Source: Streptomyces deccanensis
GTDB taxonomy: Bacteria; Actinomycetota; Actinomycetes; Streptomycetales; Streptomycetaceae
Reading direction: 5' to 3'
Length of the DNA: 64,000 nt
Assembly (NCBI RefSeq): GCF_022385335.1
Contig: NZ_CP092431.1
Location: forward strand, 5,890,001-5,954,000
Below the pieces are notes generated by a model, which saw only the letters and a program-made list of their open reading frames with translations, made no database searches and had not been told where the DNA came from. Both the position numbers and the translations under genes were made by a program. How positions within the stretch are numbered: the stretch's first letter is position 1; each line of letters begins with the position of its first letter. Shown in pieces: positions 1-8,782 of the stretch.

Positions 1-1329
1 CTCTCCAGTCCCATGCCGGTATCCGTGGTGACCACCTTTCACCTGTTCACGACGCTGGTCTGCCTGGGGTTGCCGGCCGCGGTGCGGGCCCTGCTCGGAA
101 CGGCGGACCGTGTGATCCGCGCGCTGCGGGACCGTGCGCTCTTCCTGGAGGAGAACTATCGGCTGGCCCAGTCGACGGCACGCCTTCGGGAACGGTCCCG
201 CATAGCCCAGGAGATGCACGACCAGCTCGGCCACCGGCTCAGCCTCATCTCCCAGTACGCGGGGGCTCTGGAACTGGCATCGGCCGGGAAGGCGCGAGTC
301 GACGGCGGGAAGGGAGACGGCGGCGAGGCCGAACTGATCCGGGGGACGGCCCAGACCGCCATGCGCGAACTGCGCCTCATCCTCGGCATTCTGCGCTCCG
401 CGGACCGCGAGAGCGCGGCGCTGCAGCCGGTCGAGGAGACCGGTCTGCGCTCGGACATCGCGCGGCTGGTCGAGCAGTCCCGATCGGCGGGCGTCGACAT
501 CGGCCTGAGGTGGCAGGGAGACGACCTGCGCGACGTCGCCGCGCCCGTGCGACGGGCCGTGCACCGCGTTGTCCGTGAGGGGCTGACCAACGTGCACCGG
601 CACGCGTCCGGCGCGGCCGTCTCGGTCGAGGTCGAGCGCGGCCCGGACACCGTCCGTGTGGACCTCCGCAACGGACGCAGTCCGCAACCGGTCCCCGGCA
701 GGACCCCGCTCGCCTCCGGTACCGGAATGGGCCTCGTCGGCGTGCAGGAGCGGGTGACCCTGCTCGGCGGTGATGTCTCCGCCGGCCCCACGGAGAACGG
801 CGGTTTCCGGCTGTGCGCCGAACTGCCCCTGCGGGAGCGGACGGGGTGCGCACCCGCCACCCGGCGTGCCCAGCGGGAGGAGGCAGTCGTGGACGACCGC
901 ACGACGCCTGCCGCCGCGGCTCGGGCCGCCGGACCGCAGACACCTTTCGGACATGGGGTGCGCCGGGTCACATCCGCGGTGTTCGCCATTGCCCTGGTCG
1001 GTGTCGCGGCGCTGGTCGCCGTGGCGCTCTATACGGTGCCATGGACCTCGGCGGAGTACCGGAGGTCGCTGGAAGTTGCCCCGTCAGAGTTGGTTGAGGT
1101 CGGCATGAGCCGCGAGGAAGTGACCGACGTCGCCGGCCAGGACGAGCCACTGGCGCGGTTTGCCGCACGAATCGTGGAGTCGCCTCCCCCGTCCCCCGGC
1201 GCCTGTATGTACTCAGAGGAATGGTTGAGGGATGGTCAGGTCAGGATCGTTCGGTTCTGTTTTCGCGAGGACCGTCTGATCGGCATGGACCACTACGACA
1301 TCGGCGACGGTGTCAGCGAAGGTCGGTAG
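1..1329 (+). CDS. Sensor histidine kinase, NarL/DesK type, with a C-terminal membrane-anchored extension (5' end outside window)
   Basis: The reading frame is open to the left edge, so the start and probably further membrane segments lie outside; the first ATG in frame is at 13. Numbered from that ATG, the HisKA_3 phosphoacceptor is H69 in RIAQEMHDQLGH. The HATPase domain runs from about residue 180 to 280, with REGLTNVHRHA and the glycine motif GTGMGLVGVQER. It would phosphorylate the response regulator that starts 6 nt downstream. Unusually, about 150 residues follow the ATPase: a hydrophobic segment (about 323-345), then a small domain with VGMSREEVTDVAGQ and a paired-Cys strand, resembling the SmpA/BamE fold. 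That resemblance is inference. The kinase call is firm. Confidence 0.9.
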   Translation, partial: LSSPMPVSVVTTFHLFTTLVCLGLPAAVRALLGTADRVIRALRDRALFLEENYRLAQSTARLRERSRIAQEMHDQLGHRLSLISQYAGALELASAGKARVDGGKGDGGEAELIRGTAQTAMRELRLILGILRSADRESAALQPVEETGLRSDIARLVEQSRSAGVDIGLRWQGDDLRDVAAPVRRAVHRVVREGLTNVHRHASGAAVSVEVERGPDTVRVDLRNGRSPQPVPGRTPLASGTGMGLVGVQERVTLLGGDVSAGPTENGGFRLCAELPLRERTGCAPATRRAQREEAVVDDRTTPAAAARAAGPQTPFGHGVRRVTSAVFAIALVGVAALVAVALYTVPWTSAEYRRSLEVAPSELVEVGMSREEVTDVAGQDEPLARFAARIVESPPPSPGACMYSEEWLRDGQVRIVRFCFREDRLIGMDHYDIGDGVSEGR

Positions 1330-1335
1330 GGCGCG

Positions 1336-2019
1336 ATGGGTATGAGCGATGATTCGACCGGGCCGATCCGAGTGCTGCTGGCCGACGACGAGGCGTTGAT
1401 GCGGGCGGGCCTGCGCCTTGTCCTGGCCCACGCCGAAGGCATCGAGGTGGTCGCCGAGGCCGCCGACGGCGCCGAGGCGGTCGACCTCGCCGTCAGCCAC
1501 CGCATCGACGTGGTGTTGATGGACATCCGGATGCCGCGCGTGGACGGCCTCGCCGCCACCGAGCGGCTGGCTGCCCTGGCCCCGTCGGTACAGGTCGTCA
1601 TGCTCACCACGTTCGGTGAGGACGAGTACATCACCCGCGCGCTCGAGGCCGGCGCCGCGGGCTTCGTGCTGAAGGACACCGGCCCTCAGGAACTCATCCA
1701 GGCGGTACGCGTTGCCGCGCGCGGCGACGCCATCCTCTCCCCGCGCATCACCCGGGGACTGATCGAACAGTACGTGATCAGCCATGCGCGACGGACCTCC
1801 GAGGCGCGACGGCTGATGGAGGTCCTGACCGCCCGCGAGCAGGACGTGCTCGTGCTGGTCGGCCTCGGGCTGTCCAACGCAGGGATCGGCAGAAGGCTCC
1901 ACATGGGCGAGGGCACTGTGAAGACACATGTGCGGCACATCCTTACCAAGTTGGGCTGTGCCAACCGTGTCCAGGCCGCGATCCTCGCTCATGACGGCGG
2001 CCTGCTGCCGGCGGAGTGA
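1336..2019 (+). CDS. NarL/LuxR-family response regulator
   Basis: This 227-residue protein has a receiver domain (acidic pair in LLADDEA, phosphoacceptor D63 in VLMDIRMP, conserved K in FVLKDTG). A LuxR-type HTH sits at the C-terminus (LTAREQDVLVLVGLGLSN, then GTVKTHVRHILTKL). It starts 6 nt after the kinase stop, so the two form one operon and a cognate phosphorelay. ATG at 1336 is used; a second ATG at 1342 is equally possible. Its targets cannot be read from the sequence, but the secreted protease downstream in the same direction is a candidate. Confidence 0.93.
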   Translation: MGMSDDSTGPIRVLLADDEALMRAGLRLVLAHAEGIEVVAEAADGAEAVDLAVSHRIDVVLMDIRMPRVDGLAATERLAALAPSVQVVMLTTFGEDEYITRALEAGAAGFVLKDTGPQELIQAVRVAARGDAILSPRITRGLIEQYVISHARRTSEARRLMEVLTAREQDVLVLVGLGLSNAGIGRRLHMGEGTVKTHVRHILTKLGCANRVQAAILAHDGGLLPAE

Positions 2020-2283
2020 GCCGGCCCCACCGCGGATCGACCGGAGCGCACCGGAGCCGTCTTCGTGGAGCCACCCGTACGTCTTCACTGACATCCCTTC
2101 ACCAGTTTCCCTTCCTTGACCGTCTGTGCCATCTACCGATCGGACGAGAAGGCGTGGCCGTTCGGGTGAGGTGCCGGGCTGCCCCCCCAGGCAAGAGTCG
2201 GACCCGGCGGTCGCCAGAGGGCGGACCGTGACATCCACTCATGTCCTGTGGTGCACAGGCCTGTCCGGAAGGGAATCGATTGG

Positions 2284-5200
2284 GTGGCATGGGAAGGCGG
2301 AAGCAGAAGAGGAACGATACGCAGGGCGGTTTGTGCGGGTGTCGCCTCCGCAGCCCTGCTGGGCATGGTCGGCGGGGCGCTGCCTGCGACAGCTGTGCCG
2401 GGGGCAGGAGCTGACGGCGGTGCGGGGGCTCCGCCGTCTGTGCAGGGCACGGTGGGCCGTACGGTCGAGCGGATCACGCTGATCACCGGGGACACGGTGG
2501 CACTGGACGCCAGGGGCAGGGTCACGGAAGTCAGGCGCGGCCCGGGACGCTCCGGGATACCGGTGTCCGTGCAGCGCTTCGCCGGGCACACGTATGTGAC
2601 TCCCGTGGATGTCGTCGGCCTGCTGGCCGAAGGCCGTCTGGACCGGAGGCTGTTCGACGTGACGGGGCTCGCCGCCGCCGACTACGACGACGCCCACCGG
2701 CGAAGTCTGCCGCTGATCGTGACGTACAGGAAGGGCGCCGCGCAGGGCGCCGCCCAGCGGGCGCTGCGCGCCGCCGAAGCCGATGTGCAACGCCGGCTGC
2801 CCGCGGTGCGCGGGGAGTCGATCGCCGCGCCCAAGGCGCGGATGGGTCGGGTCCTGGCCGCGCTGACCGACCGTCTCGCCGGTCGGGCCATCGCCTTGGA
2901 GACCGCCCCCGGCGTCGACCGGGTCTGGCTGGACGGCCGCAGGAAACTCCCCGCGGACCGCGGCTTCACGGTGGCGAGGAAGGCGGGCGACCCCGATCCC
3001 GAGGGCGGCCCAGTCCAGATCGGCGCGCCGGTGGCGTGGAAGGCGGGCTACGACGGCAAGGGCGTCAACGTGGCGGTCCTGGACACCGGCATCGACGCCA
3101 CGCACCCCGACGTGAAGGGGGCCATCGTCAAGGCCGAGGACTTCAGCGGCAGCGGCACCACGGACGACACCGACGGCCACGGCACACATGTGGCCTCCAC
3201 CATTGTCGGGTCAGGTGCCAGGAGCGATGGCCGATACATGGGCGTCGCGCCCGGCGCCCGGCTGCTCGTCGGCAAGGTCTTCGACGGCGCCACCGCCTCG
3301 GACTCGGGGATCATCGCCGGCATGCAGTGGGCGGTGCAGCAGAAGGCCAAGATCGTCAGCATGAGCCTGGGCGGCACGGACTCCATCGGCGTGGACCCGA
3401 TCGAGCAGGCGGTGAACGGCCTGTCGAAGTCCTCCGGCACCCTGTTCACCATCGCCGGGGGCAACGAGGGACCCGACGACGCCACGGTCGGCTCTCCGGG
3501 CTCCGCGGAGTCGGCGCTCACCGTGGCCGCCGTGGACAGCGAGGACCGCCTCGCCGACTTCTCCAGCCGAGGGCCGACCGCCGACAACGCCATGAAGCCC
3601 GACCTGTCCGCACCCGGCGTGGAAATCGTCGCGGCCAAGGCCGCCCACAGCCCGGGGGGCGATGGCCCGATCCCCGGCTATGTCGCCTATTCCGGCACCT
3701 CGATGGCCACCCCGGCGGTGGCCGGTGCCGCCGCCATCGTCGCCCAGCAGCATCCCGACTGGACCGGCCAGCGCCTCAAGGCCGCCCTGATGGCCTCCGC
3801 CAAGCCGCTTGCCGGGCAGAGCGCCTATGCGGCGGGGGCCGGCCGGGTCGATCTCAGCCAGGCCATCCGGCAGGAGGTGAGCACCGAGCCCGCCTCCCTC
3901 GATCTCGGTGTCCAGCAGTGGCCGCACGGCGACGACCAGCCGGTCCGTCGCACCCTCGCCTACAGCAACCTCAGTGACCGCCCGGTCACACTCGACCTGT
4001 CGATGGCTGATCCGGTCGGCCCGAGCGGCCGCACCGCGTCCGCGGCCTTGTTCAGCGTCTCGCCGGCACGGCTGACCATCCCGGCCGGCGGCACAGCGGA
4101 CGCGACCGTCACGGCCGACACGCGCACCGGTGGGCTGGCCGACGGGCTCTGGTCCGCCTCGGTGACCGCGACGGGCGGCGGGCAAACGGTGCGCACCCCC
4201 GTCGGTGTTGTGCGCGAGGTGCGGTCGTACACGCTGACCCTGAAGGTCACCGGTCGCGACGGAAAGCCCGCCAAGAACACCACGGTGGCCATCGCCGACC
4301 TGGACCGGCCCCGGCTGTACCTGCCCTACGACTTCGGCGACAAGGACGGCGACGGCGTCGTCACCGTCCGGCTGCCCAAGGGGCGTTACACGGTGGACAC
4401 CATGATGGAGGATGACAACGGGAGCCGCTCCGAGCTGTCCTGGCTGGTGACGCCCCGGCTGGTGATGGGCAAGGACCACGTACTGACCCTTGACGCCCGC
4501 ACCGCCAAGCCCATCCGCGTCACCGCGCCCGACGCACGGGCACGTCTGCGCAGTGCGCAGCTGCTCTTCGCGGCCGGTACCCCCGGGACCGGGTACTACA
4601 ACGGTCTGTTCGCGGACGACTACGACACCGTGCGGGTGGCCCAGGCCGGGCCGTCCGCGCCCTCGAAGGACTTCGTCGTCCAGTACGGCGGGATCTGGCA
4701 GCGCGGAGCCACCGATCCGCTGTACGGCCTCGTCGTCACCCGTAAGGGATCGATGTTCACCGGACTGAACCGAACCGTCTCCGCACGCGGCCTGGCGAAG
4801 ATCGTCACCGCCACGGGGCCCGTCCCGGCGGGCGCCCGGGTCACGCCCAGCGCCGCCTGGACCGTACCTGGCTGGGAAGAGGACATCAACGTTCCCGAAC
4901 TTGCCGGAGTCGCGCGGAAGGCGCCGTACGGCTCAGCGATCAACTACGTATCCGCGGAAGGGGGCATGCGCTGGAAAGTGGCTACGACCCTCGGCACCAA
5001 GACCGATTCCCTGTTGGGGTACTGGGAGGGTGCGTTCCACCGTTATCAGCCCGGCCGCACCTACCGGGAGAAGAACTTCAACACCGCTGTGTTCGGCCCG
5101 TCCCTGCCCGAGGGCTACGGCGGACAGTACATGGGGTCCAACTATGGGATCTGTGTGCCCCTGTTCAGCGACGGCGCGGGCCACACCGGCTACCTCGGCC

Positions 5201-5754
5201 CTTCCGAAGCCGCGTATCGCACCCGGTTCACCATGGGCAACACCGTCCTCCTCGACGAGAAACAGGACTTGTGCGACAACCTCCAAGGAGGTAGCGGGCT
5301 GAGCAACCGCACCGCCCGCTATCGGCTCAGCATGGACGCGACCCGCAAGGCCGCCGTGTACCGCGTCGGCACCCGCGTCTCCACAGTCTGGGACTTCACT
5401 CTGCGGCCCTCGCCCGACGACTTCGCCACCATGCCGTTGTCCGTCGTCCGTTTCACCCCGAAACTCGGCCTGGACAGCACCGCCAAGGCAGGGACCCGCA
5501 TCACCGTCCCGCTGGTGGTCCAGGGCCCAGCGGCCGCTCCGGGCGCCCTCAAGTCGCTGGCCGTCGAGGTCTCTTACGACGGTGGGCGCACCTGGAAGAG
5601 CACGGCGGTCCACACTGCGACCGACGGCAAGCGGTCTGTGACGCTGACCCAGCCGAAGACCCCCGGTTCCGTGTCGTTCAAGGCCACGGCCACCGACACC
5701 AAGGGCAACAGCGTCACCCAGACGCTGATCAATGCCTACCGCACCGTCAAGTGA
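2284..5754 (+). CDS. Secreted S8 (subtilisin-family) serine protease, about 1156 aa
   Basis: GTG at 2284 is preferred because an AAGGGA-like ribosome site precedes it and the protein then begins with a normal signal peptide (basic n-region, hydrophobic core ASAALLGMVGGALP, AxA-type cleavage). The frame extends to a GTG at 2248. From 2284 the triad is D267 (VAVLDTGID), H299 (DGHGTHVAS) and S473 (SGTSMATPAVAG), with oxyanion Asn N394 in AGGNEG. An inhibitor-like propeptide of roughly 200 residues precedes the catalytic domain. About 600 residues follow it, including Fn3-like and other beta-rich stretches of unknown binding role. The family degrades extracellular protein. All catalytic residues are present, so activity is expected. 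Confidence 0.93.
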   Translation: MAWEGGSRRGTIRRAVCAGVASAALLGMVGGALPATAVPGAGADGGAGAPPSVQGTVGRTVERITLITGDTVALDARGRVTEVRRGPGRSGIPVSVQRFAGHTYVTPVDVVGLLAEGRLDRRLFDVTGLAAADYDDAHRRSLPLIVTYRKGAAQGAAQRALRAAEADVQRRLPAVRGESIAAPKARMGRVLAALTDRLAGRAIALETAPGVDRVWLDGRRKLPADRGFTVARKAGDPDPEGGPVQIGAPVAWKAGYDGKGVNVAVLDTGIDATHPDVKGAIVKAEDFSGSGTTDDTDGHGTHVASTIVGSGARSDGRYMGVAPGARLLVGKVFDGATASDSGIIAGMQWAVQQKAKIVSMSLGGTDSIGVDPIEQAVNGLSKSSGTLFTIAGGNEGPDDATVGSPGSAESALTVAAVDSEDRLADFSSRGPTADNAMKPDLSAPGVEIVAAKAAHSPGGDGPIPGYVAYSGTSMATPAVAGAAAIVAQQHPDWTGQRLKAALMASAKPLAGQSAYAAGAGRVDLSQAIRQEVSTEPASLDLGVQQWPHGDDQPVRRTLAYSNLSDRPVTLDLSMADPVGPSGRTASAALFSVSPARLTIPAGGTADATVTADTRTGGLADGLWSASVTATGGGQTVRTPVGVVREVRSYTLTLKVTGRDGKPAKNTTVAIADLDRPRLYLPYDFGDKDGDGVVTVRLPKGRYTVDTMMEDDNGSRSELSWLVTPRLVMGKDHVLTLDARTAKPIRVTAPDARARLRSAQLLFAAGTPGTGYYNGLFADDYDTVRVAQAGPSAPSKDFVVQYGGIWQRGATDPLYGLVVTRKGSMFTGLNRTVSARGLAKIVTATGPVPAGARVTPSAAWTVPGWEEDINVPELAGVARKAPYGSAINYVSAEGGMRWKVATTLGTKTDSLLGYWEGAFHRYQPGRTYREKNFNTAVFGPSLPEGYGGQYMGSNYGICVPLFSDGAGHTGYLGPSEAAYRTRFTMGNTVLLDEKQDLCDNLQGGSGLSNRTARYRLSMDATRKAAVYRVGTRVSTVWDFTLRPSPDDFATMPLSVVRFTPKLGLDSTAKAGTRITVPLVVQGPAAAPGALKSLAVEVSYDGGRTWKSTAVHTATDGKRSVTLTQPKTPGSVSFKATATDTKGNSVTQTLINAYRTVK

Positions 5755-5778
5755 TCTGACCGCATCGGCCGGATTGAC

Positions 5779-5814
5779 GCCGCCGGTTCGCCGACCCCTT
5801 GGCGGACCGGCGGC
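5779..5814. terminator. Stem-loop terminator after the subtilase gene
   Basis: Two 14-nt arms (5779-5792 and 5801-5814) pair with a single G-T wobble around an 8-nt loop, 25 nt after the stop codon. There is no T-tract, which is common in Streptomyces. Confidence 0.6.
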
Positions 5815-6078
5815 TCGGCGCTTCACCTGCACCTTCAACACCGGCCAGGCTTGCACTGACAGGGCATCGGCTCGCTGGGTGCCGGAGCCGTCAATGGGGC
5901 CCATGCGCTCGCCCATGAACTCCTTCTCGGTGCAGAGGTCCTCCACACGGTCCGGTGCCTGTGACGCAGGCCATGAGGGGGTGAGCCCCTTGTCCTTGCA
6001 CGTCCCCTGATGGGCCACCCACAGGCCGACGGCGTGCCCCGGGGGAGTCATGCAGTCCTGCGGCGGGTCGTGCCCCAT
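5815..6078 (-). other. Coding-like stretch on the minus strand, possible gene remnant
   Basis: No gene can be assigned between the protease and the acyl-CoA synthetase remnant. Reading the minus strand from an ATG at 6078 gives about 85 residues with mostly G/C third positions and a protein-like composition (for example GLWVAHQGTCKDKG and EDLCTEKEFMGERMG). There is no stop before the frame runs into the antisense of the protease gene. It may be a fragment of a small secreted or phage-type protein. I do not recognise the family. Confidence 0.2.
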
Positions 6079-6105
6079 GGAGTCCGGTGGGCGAGAACCG
6101 ACCGT

Positions 6106-6648
6106 TCACGGAATGTAGTCGGCGCGGCGGAGAACAGGGCGCAGGACCTCGATGACGCCGGGGTCGTCCACCACGGAGGGGATGGGCTCGTCGTGGCTGC
6201 CGGCGATGCCGCGCATCGTCTTGTGCAGGATCTTCCCCGAGCGCGTCCTGGGCAGGGCGGCCACGCCCGCGACGTCCTTGAGGGAGGCGACCGCGCCGAT
6301 GCGTTCGCGTACGAGCTGGACGAGCTCGGCTTCGACCTCGCTCGGTTCGCGGTCGGTCCCCGCTTCAGGACGACGAAGCCGTGCGGCACTTGTCCCTTCA
6401 GAGGGTCGGCCACGCCGATGACAGCGCACTCGGCGACGTCGGGATGGGCGGCCAAGCCTGTTCCATGCTGCTGGTGGCGGCGACGTTGATGACATCGTCG
6501 GTGCGGCCCATGACGAAGACGTAGCCGTCGTCGTCGATGTGGCCGCTGTCGCCGGTGAGGTGGCAGCGGCGTGGTCGGAGACGTAGGAGGCGATGTAGCG
6601 GTCGTCGTCGTTCCAGAGTGTGGGGAGTGCGCGGGCGGCAGGGGGCAC
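6106..6648 (-). pseudogene. Decayed 3' part of an acyl-CoA (propionyl-CoA type) synthetase
   Basis: Four pieces of one acyl-CoA synthetase can be read in order on the minus strand, in shifting frames: LPTLWNDDDRYIASYVSD; then a piece with GHIDDDGYVFVMGRTDDVIN; then HPDVAECAVIGVADPLKGQV; then a C-terminal piece with LPRTRSGKILHKTMR, the conserved lysine loop of the AMP-binding C-terminal domain. The N-terminal two thirds, including the P-loop region, are absent. Several frameshifts and the truncation rule out a working enzyme. The closest family by eye is PrpE/acetyl-CoA synthetase. Confidence 0.85.
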
Positions 6649-6670
6649 CGGGCTCGCGGAGGACGCGGAA

Positions 6671-6706
6671 GCGGGGCCGGGACGGCGTGTGCTGTCCCGG
6701 CCCCGC
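6671..6706. terminator. Perfect stem-loop, terminator of the RIP-pectinesterase gene
   Basis: A perfect 13-bp stem (6671-6683 with 6694-6706, starting GCGGGGCCGGGAC) and a 10-nt loop lie 70 nt past the stop of the leftward gene at 6777. It separates that gene from the acyl-CoA synthetase remnant. Confidence 0.7.
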
Positions 6707-6776
6707 GCCGTGGTTCACCGCGCCGCGAGGACGCGGACTCCGCCGGTGGGCGTTGTGCCCGTCACCTTCAGTCGGG

Positions 6777-8690
6777 TCACCGGACCGGGTTCCAGCCGTC
6801 GGTGCCGGCCAGGTACTTCTGGGCGGTGTAGTCGGCGGCCTCGGCGTCGGTCAGCTGCGGCGCGTTGGAGCCGACGCCGGCTCCGGGGCCGGTGTTCTGG
6901 TATTCCCTGAGCCGGGCCCACGACCAGGGGTACTGGGGGACCATGTCGGTCCATGGGTGCGTCTCGTTGATGTGGGGGTAGATGTTGGTGTTACGGACCA
7001 CCGCCTGGGGCCAGGCTTCCGTGGTGTTGTTCCACGGTCGGCCGAGGTACATCGAACGCGCTGGCACGTTGTTGGAGATCACCCAGCTGTGGGTGACGAG
7101 GATTCCGTACTTCTTCCTGTTGTCGGTGTTCGGCGCCAGCATGGTGCCGCCGGGCCATTGGTACATGACCAACTGGGACCGGTCGATCACCGCGGTGGCG
7201 TTGCCGAAGACGAAGTCCACGTCGCCCCGGATGAGGCAGTTGTAGAAGTACTGCCGGGCCTGCGTCGTGGGCGTCTCCCCCTTGACGAGCAGGGTGTCCT
7301 GACGGCTCAGGATCGCGACGTTGTCGAACACCTGCCGGTCACCCATGGCGGCGACCGCGACGGCCTGGGTCTCGTACGGGCTGATCTCCGGGTGGGCCGC
7401 GCGGTCGAACGTGTTGCTGATCGTGAGGTCCTTGACGGTCAGGTTGGGCGGCCTGAAGGTGGCCACAGCGCTGCCCTGAGTGCCGTACTTCAGGCCGGTC
7501 GCGGGGTTGATCATCCCGTGGCACCTGGTGTTGTAGATGACAACGTCCCCGCGGATGCCGGTGACGCCCCTGATCGTCAGCCAGGACTTGCTGCTGGAGA
7601 CGCTGAGGACCTCGTGGTAGACGCCCTTGTCGATGAGGATGGTGTTCGCGCCGCTGTCGGGAACGTCGTTGATCGCGTCCTGTACGGTCCAGTGGTCGCC
7701 GGTGCCGTCCTGCGAAACATACAGCAGGCTGCCCTCGGCCAAGTGCCTTCCCTTGGTGTCGATGTCCGAGTGGTGGGCCGTCATGAGCCAGGCCGCGGCG
7801 GCGACGGTGGTCCCGATGATGATGCCGGCGATCTCGACAGGAGCCGCGAAGGCGGCGGTCCCCGCCATGACCGCCAGGAGGAACGACCTGCTGAGCCGAC
7901 CCCAGTTGTTGTGGAAAGCCTGGTGCGTCAAGGTGAGGCCGAACGCCACGCCGTTGCCGAACGCCGAGGCGGTTTGACGCGCCTGCTCCCGGAACCGAGA
8001 GGCTTCGGCGACCCCCACGATCACCTGGAGGACTGCCTGGGCAACCTCCTGGGTCGTGATTCCCGTCAAGCTGCCGTCGGCGCCCTGCAGCCTCCGCACG
8101 GCGGTGCTGAGGCTGGCGGGACTGATCTGCATACCGTCGCGCGAGGCGCCCTGCCGCGCGAGTTCGGTGTAGGTACCCAGGGTCTGGTAGTTCGTCCTTG
8201 TGTTGGAGGTCGTGGCGCCCGGCAGTGCCGAGGCGCCGCCGGGCGCCGCTGCGGAGTCCAGGGTGAAGAAGTTGCCCCAGGTGACCGTACCGACGCCGTC
8301 CTCGACGCCGGCCCGCCATCCCATGATGTAGGAGTCCGACCGGCGCATGAACAACCGGACGAACTCGGTCCTGTCCTCGGCGTGCAGGTCGATGGTGATG
8401 TACTGGCTGGCTCCGTTCCGGTCGGTGACGTCGACAGGGGGGCCGCCCAAGGAGTCGACTCTTGCGCCGAGCGCTCGCCTGATGTCGTTGAGCAGTTTGG
8501 CGTAGCCGGTCCTGGCGTCGGCGGGCTCGCTGGTGATGCGCCAGGTGACGTTCGCGCCGGTCGCGGCGACGGCGGTTGCGCCGGCGGCGACCACCGCGCC
8601 GCCGGCCAGCGTGCTGGCGGCCACCACGGCGATGGCACTGCTGAGGAATGATCTCCGGGGGAGATGCCCCCGCGCTTCGGTGTCAGTCAT
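6777..8690 (-). CDS. Tat-exported fusion of a ribosome-inactivating protein (rRNA N-glycosidase) and a pectin methylesterase
   Basis: The ATG at 8690 gives 637 aa; an upstream ATG at 8726 lies against a likely operator and has no ribosome site. Residues 9-42 are a Tat-type signal (PRRSFLSSAI plus hydrophobic core). Residues about 47-270 read as a ricin/Shiga-type A chain: Y121 (SYIMGWRAG), Y168 (NYQTLGTYTELA), the signature E229-A-S-R232-F and W263 (NNWGRLS), matching the catalytic Tyr, Tyr, Glu, Arg and Trp of ricin A. A hydrophobic stretch (268-303) follows. Residues about 322-637 are a family CE8 pectinesterase with Q442 (QAVA), Q464/D465 (QDTL), D492 (VDFVFGNA) and R551/W553 (LGRPW). The expected activities are depurination of the sarcin-ricin loop of rRNA and demethylation of pectin. 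The pairing suggests an agent aimed at plants; that is inference. Confidence 0.93.
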   Translation of the reverse strand: MTDTEARGHLPRRSFLSSAIAVVAASTLAGGAVVAAGATAVAATGANVTWRITSEPADARTGYAKLLNDIRRALGARVDSLGGPPVDVTDRNGASQYITIDLHAEDRTEFVRLFMRRSDSYIMGWRAGVEDGVGTVTWGNFFTLDSAAAPGGASALPGATTSNTRTNYQTLGTYTELARQGASRDGMQISPASLSTAVRRLQGADGSLTGITTQEVAQAVLQVIVGVAEASRFREQARQTASAFGNGVAFGLTLTHQAFHNNWGRLSRSFLLAVMAGTAAFAAPVEIAGIIIGTTVAAAAWLMTAHHSDIDTKGRHLAEGSLLYVSQDGTGDHWTVQDAINDVPDSGANTILIDKGVYHEVLSVSSSKSWLTIRGVTGIRGDVVIYNTRCHGMINPATGLKYGTQGSAVATFRPPNLTVKDLTISNTFDRAAHPEISPYETQAVAVAAMGDRQVFDNVAILSRQDTLLVKGETPTTQARQYFYNCLIRGDVDFVFGNATAVIDRSQLVMYQWPGGTMLAPNTDNRKKYGILVTHSWVISNNVPARSMYLGRPWNNTTEAWPQAVVRNTNIYPHINETHPWTDMVPQYPWSWARLREYQNTGPGAGVGSNAPQLTDAEAADYTAQKYLAGTDGWNPVR

Positions 8691-8726
8691 GCCGAAAGGC
8701 TCAGTGAGGGGTTTCCCCGAAACCAT

Positions 8727-8776
8727 GGGTATTTGTACGGGCCCCGGGTGGGACCCGGATCGGGTATTTCTACGGG
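8727..8776 (-). promoter_or_regulatory. Direct-repeat operator candidate upstream of the RIP-pectinesterase gene
   Basis: Two 15-bp direct repeats, GGGTATTTGTACGGG (8727-8741) and GGGTATTTCTACGGG (8762-8776), differ at one base and are 35 bp apart. They fill most of the 92-nt gap between the LuxR-type regulator and the fusion gene. They are a plausible binding site for that regulator and a reason to prefer the start at 8690. Confidence 0.5.
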
Positions 8777-8782
8777 GTTGTC

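Noticed and set aside
6537..8651. 704-codon plus-strand ORF opposite the RIP-pectinesterase gene
   Set aside because: Arg/Gly/Val-rich shadow in high-GC DNA with no domain; the minus strand carries two complete enzyme domains.
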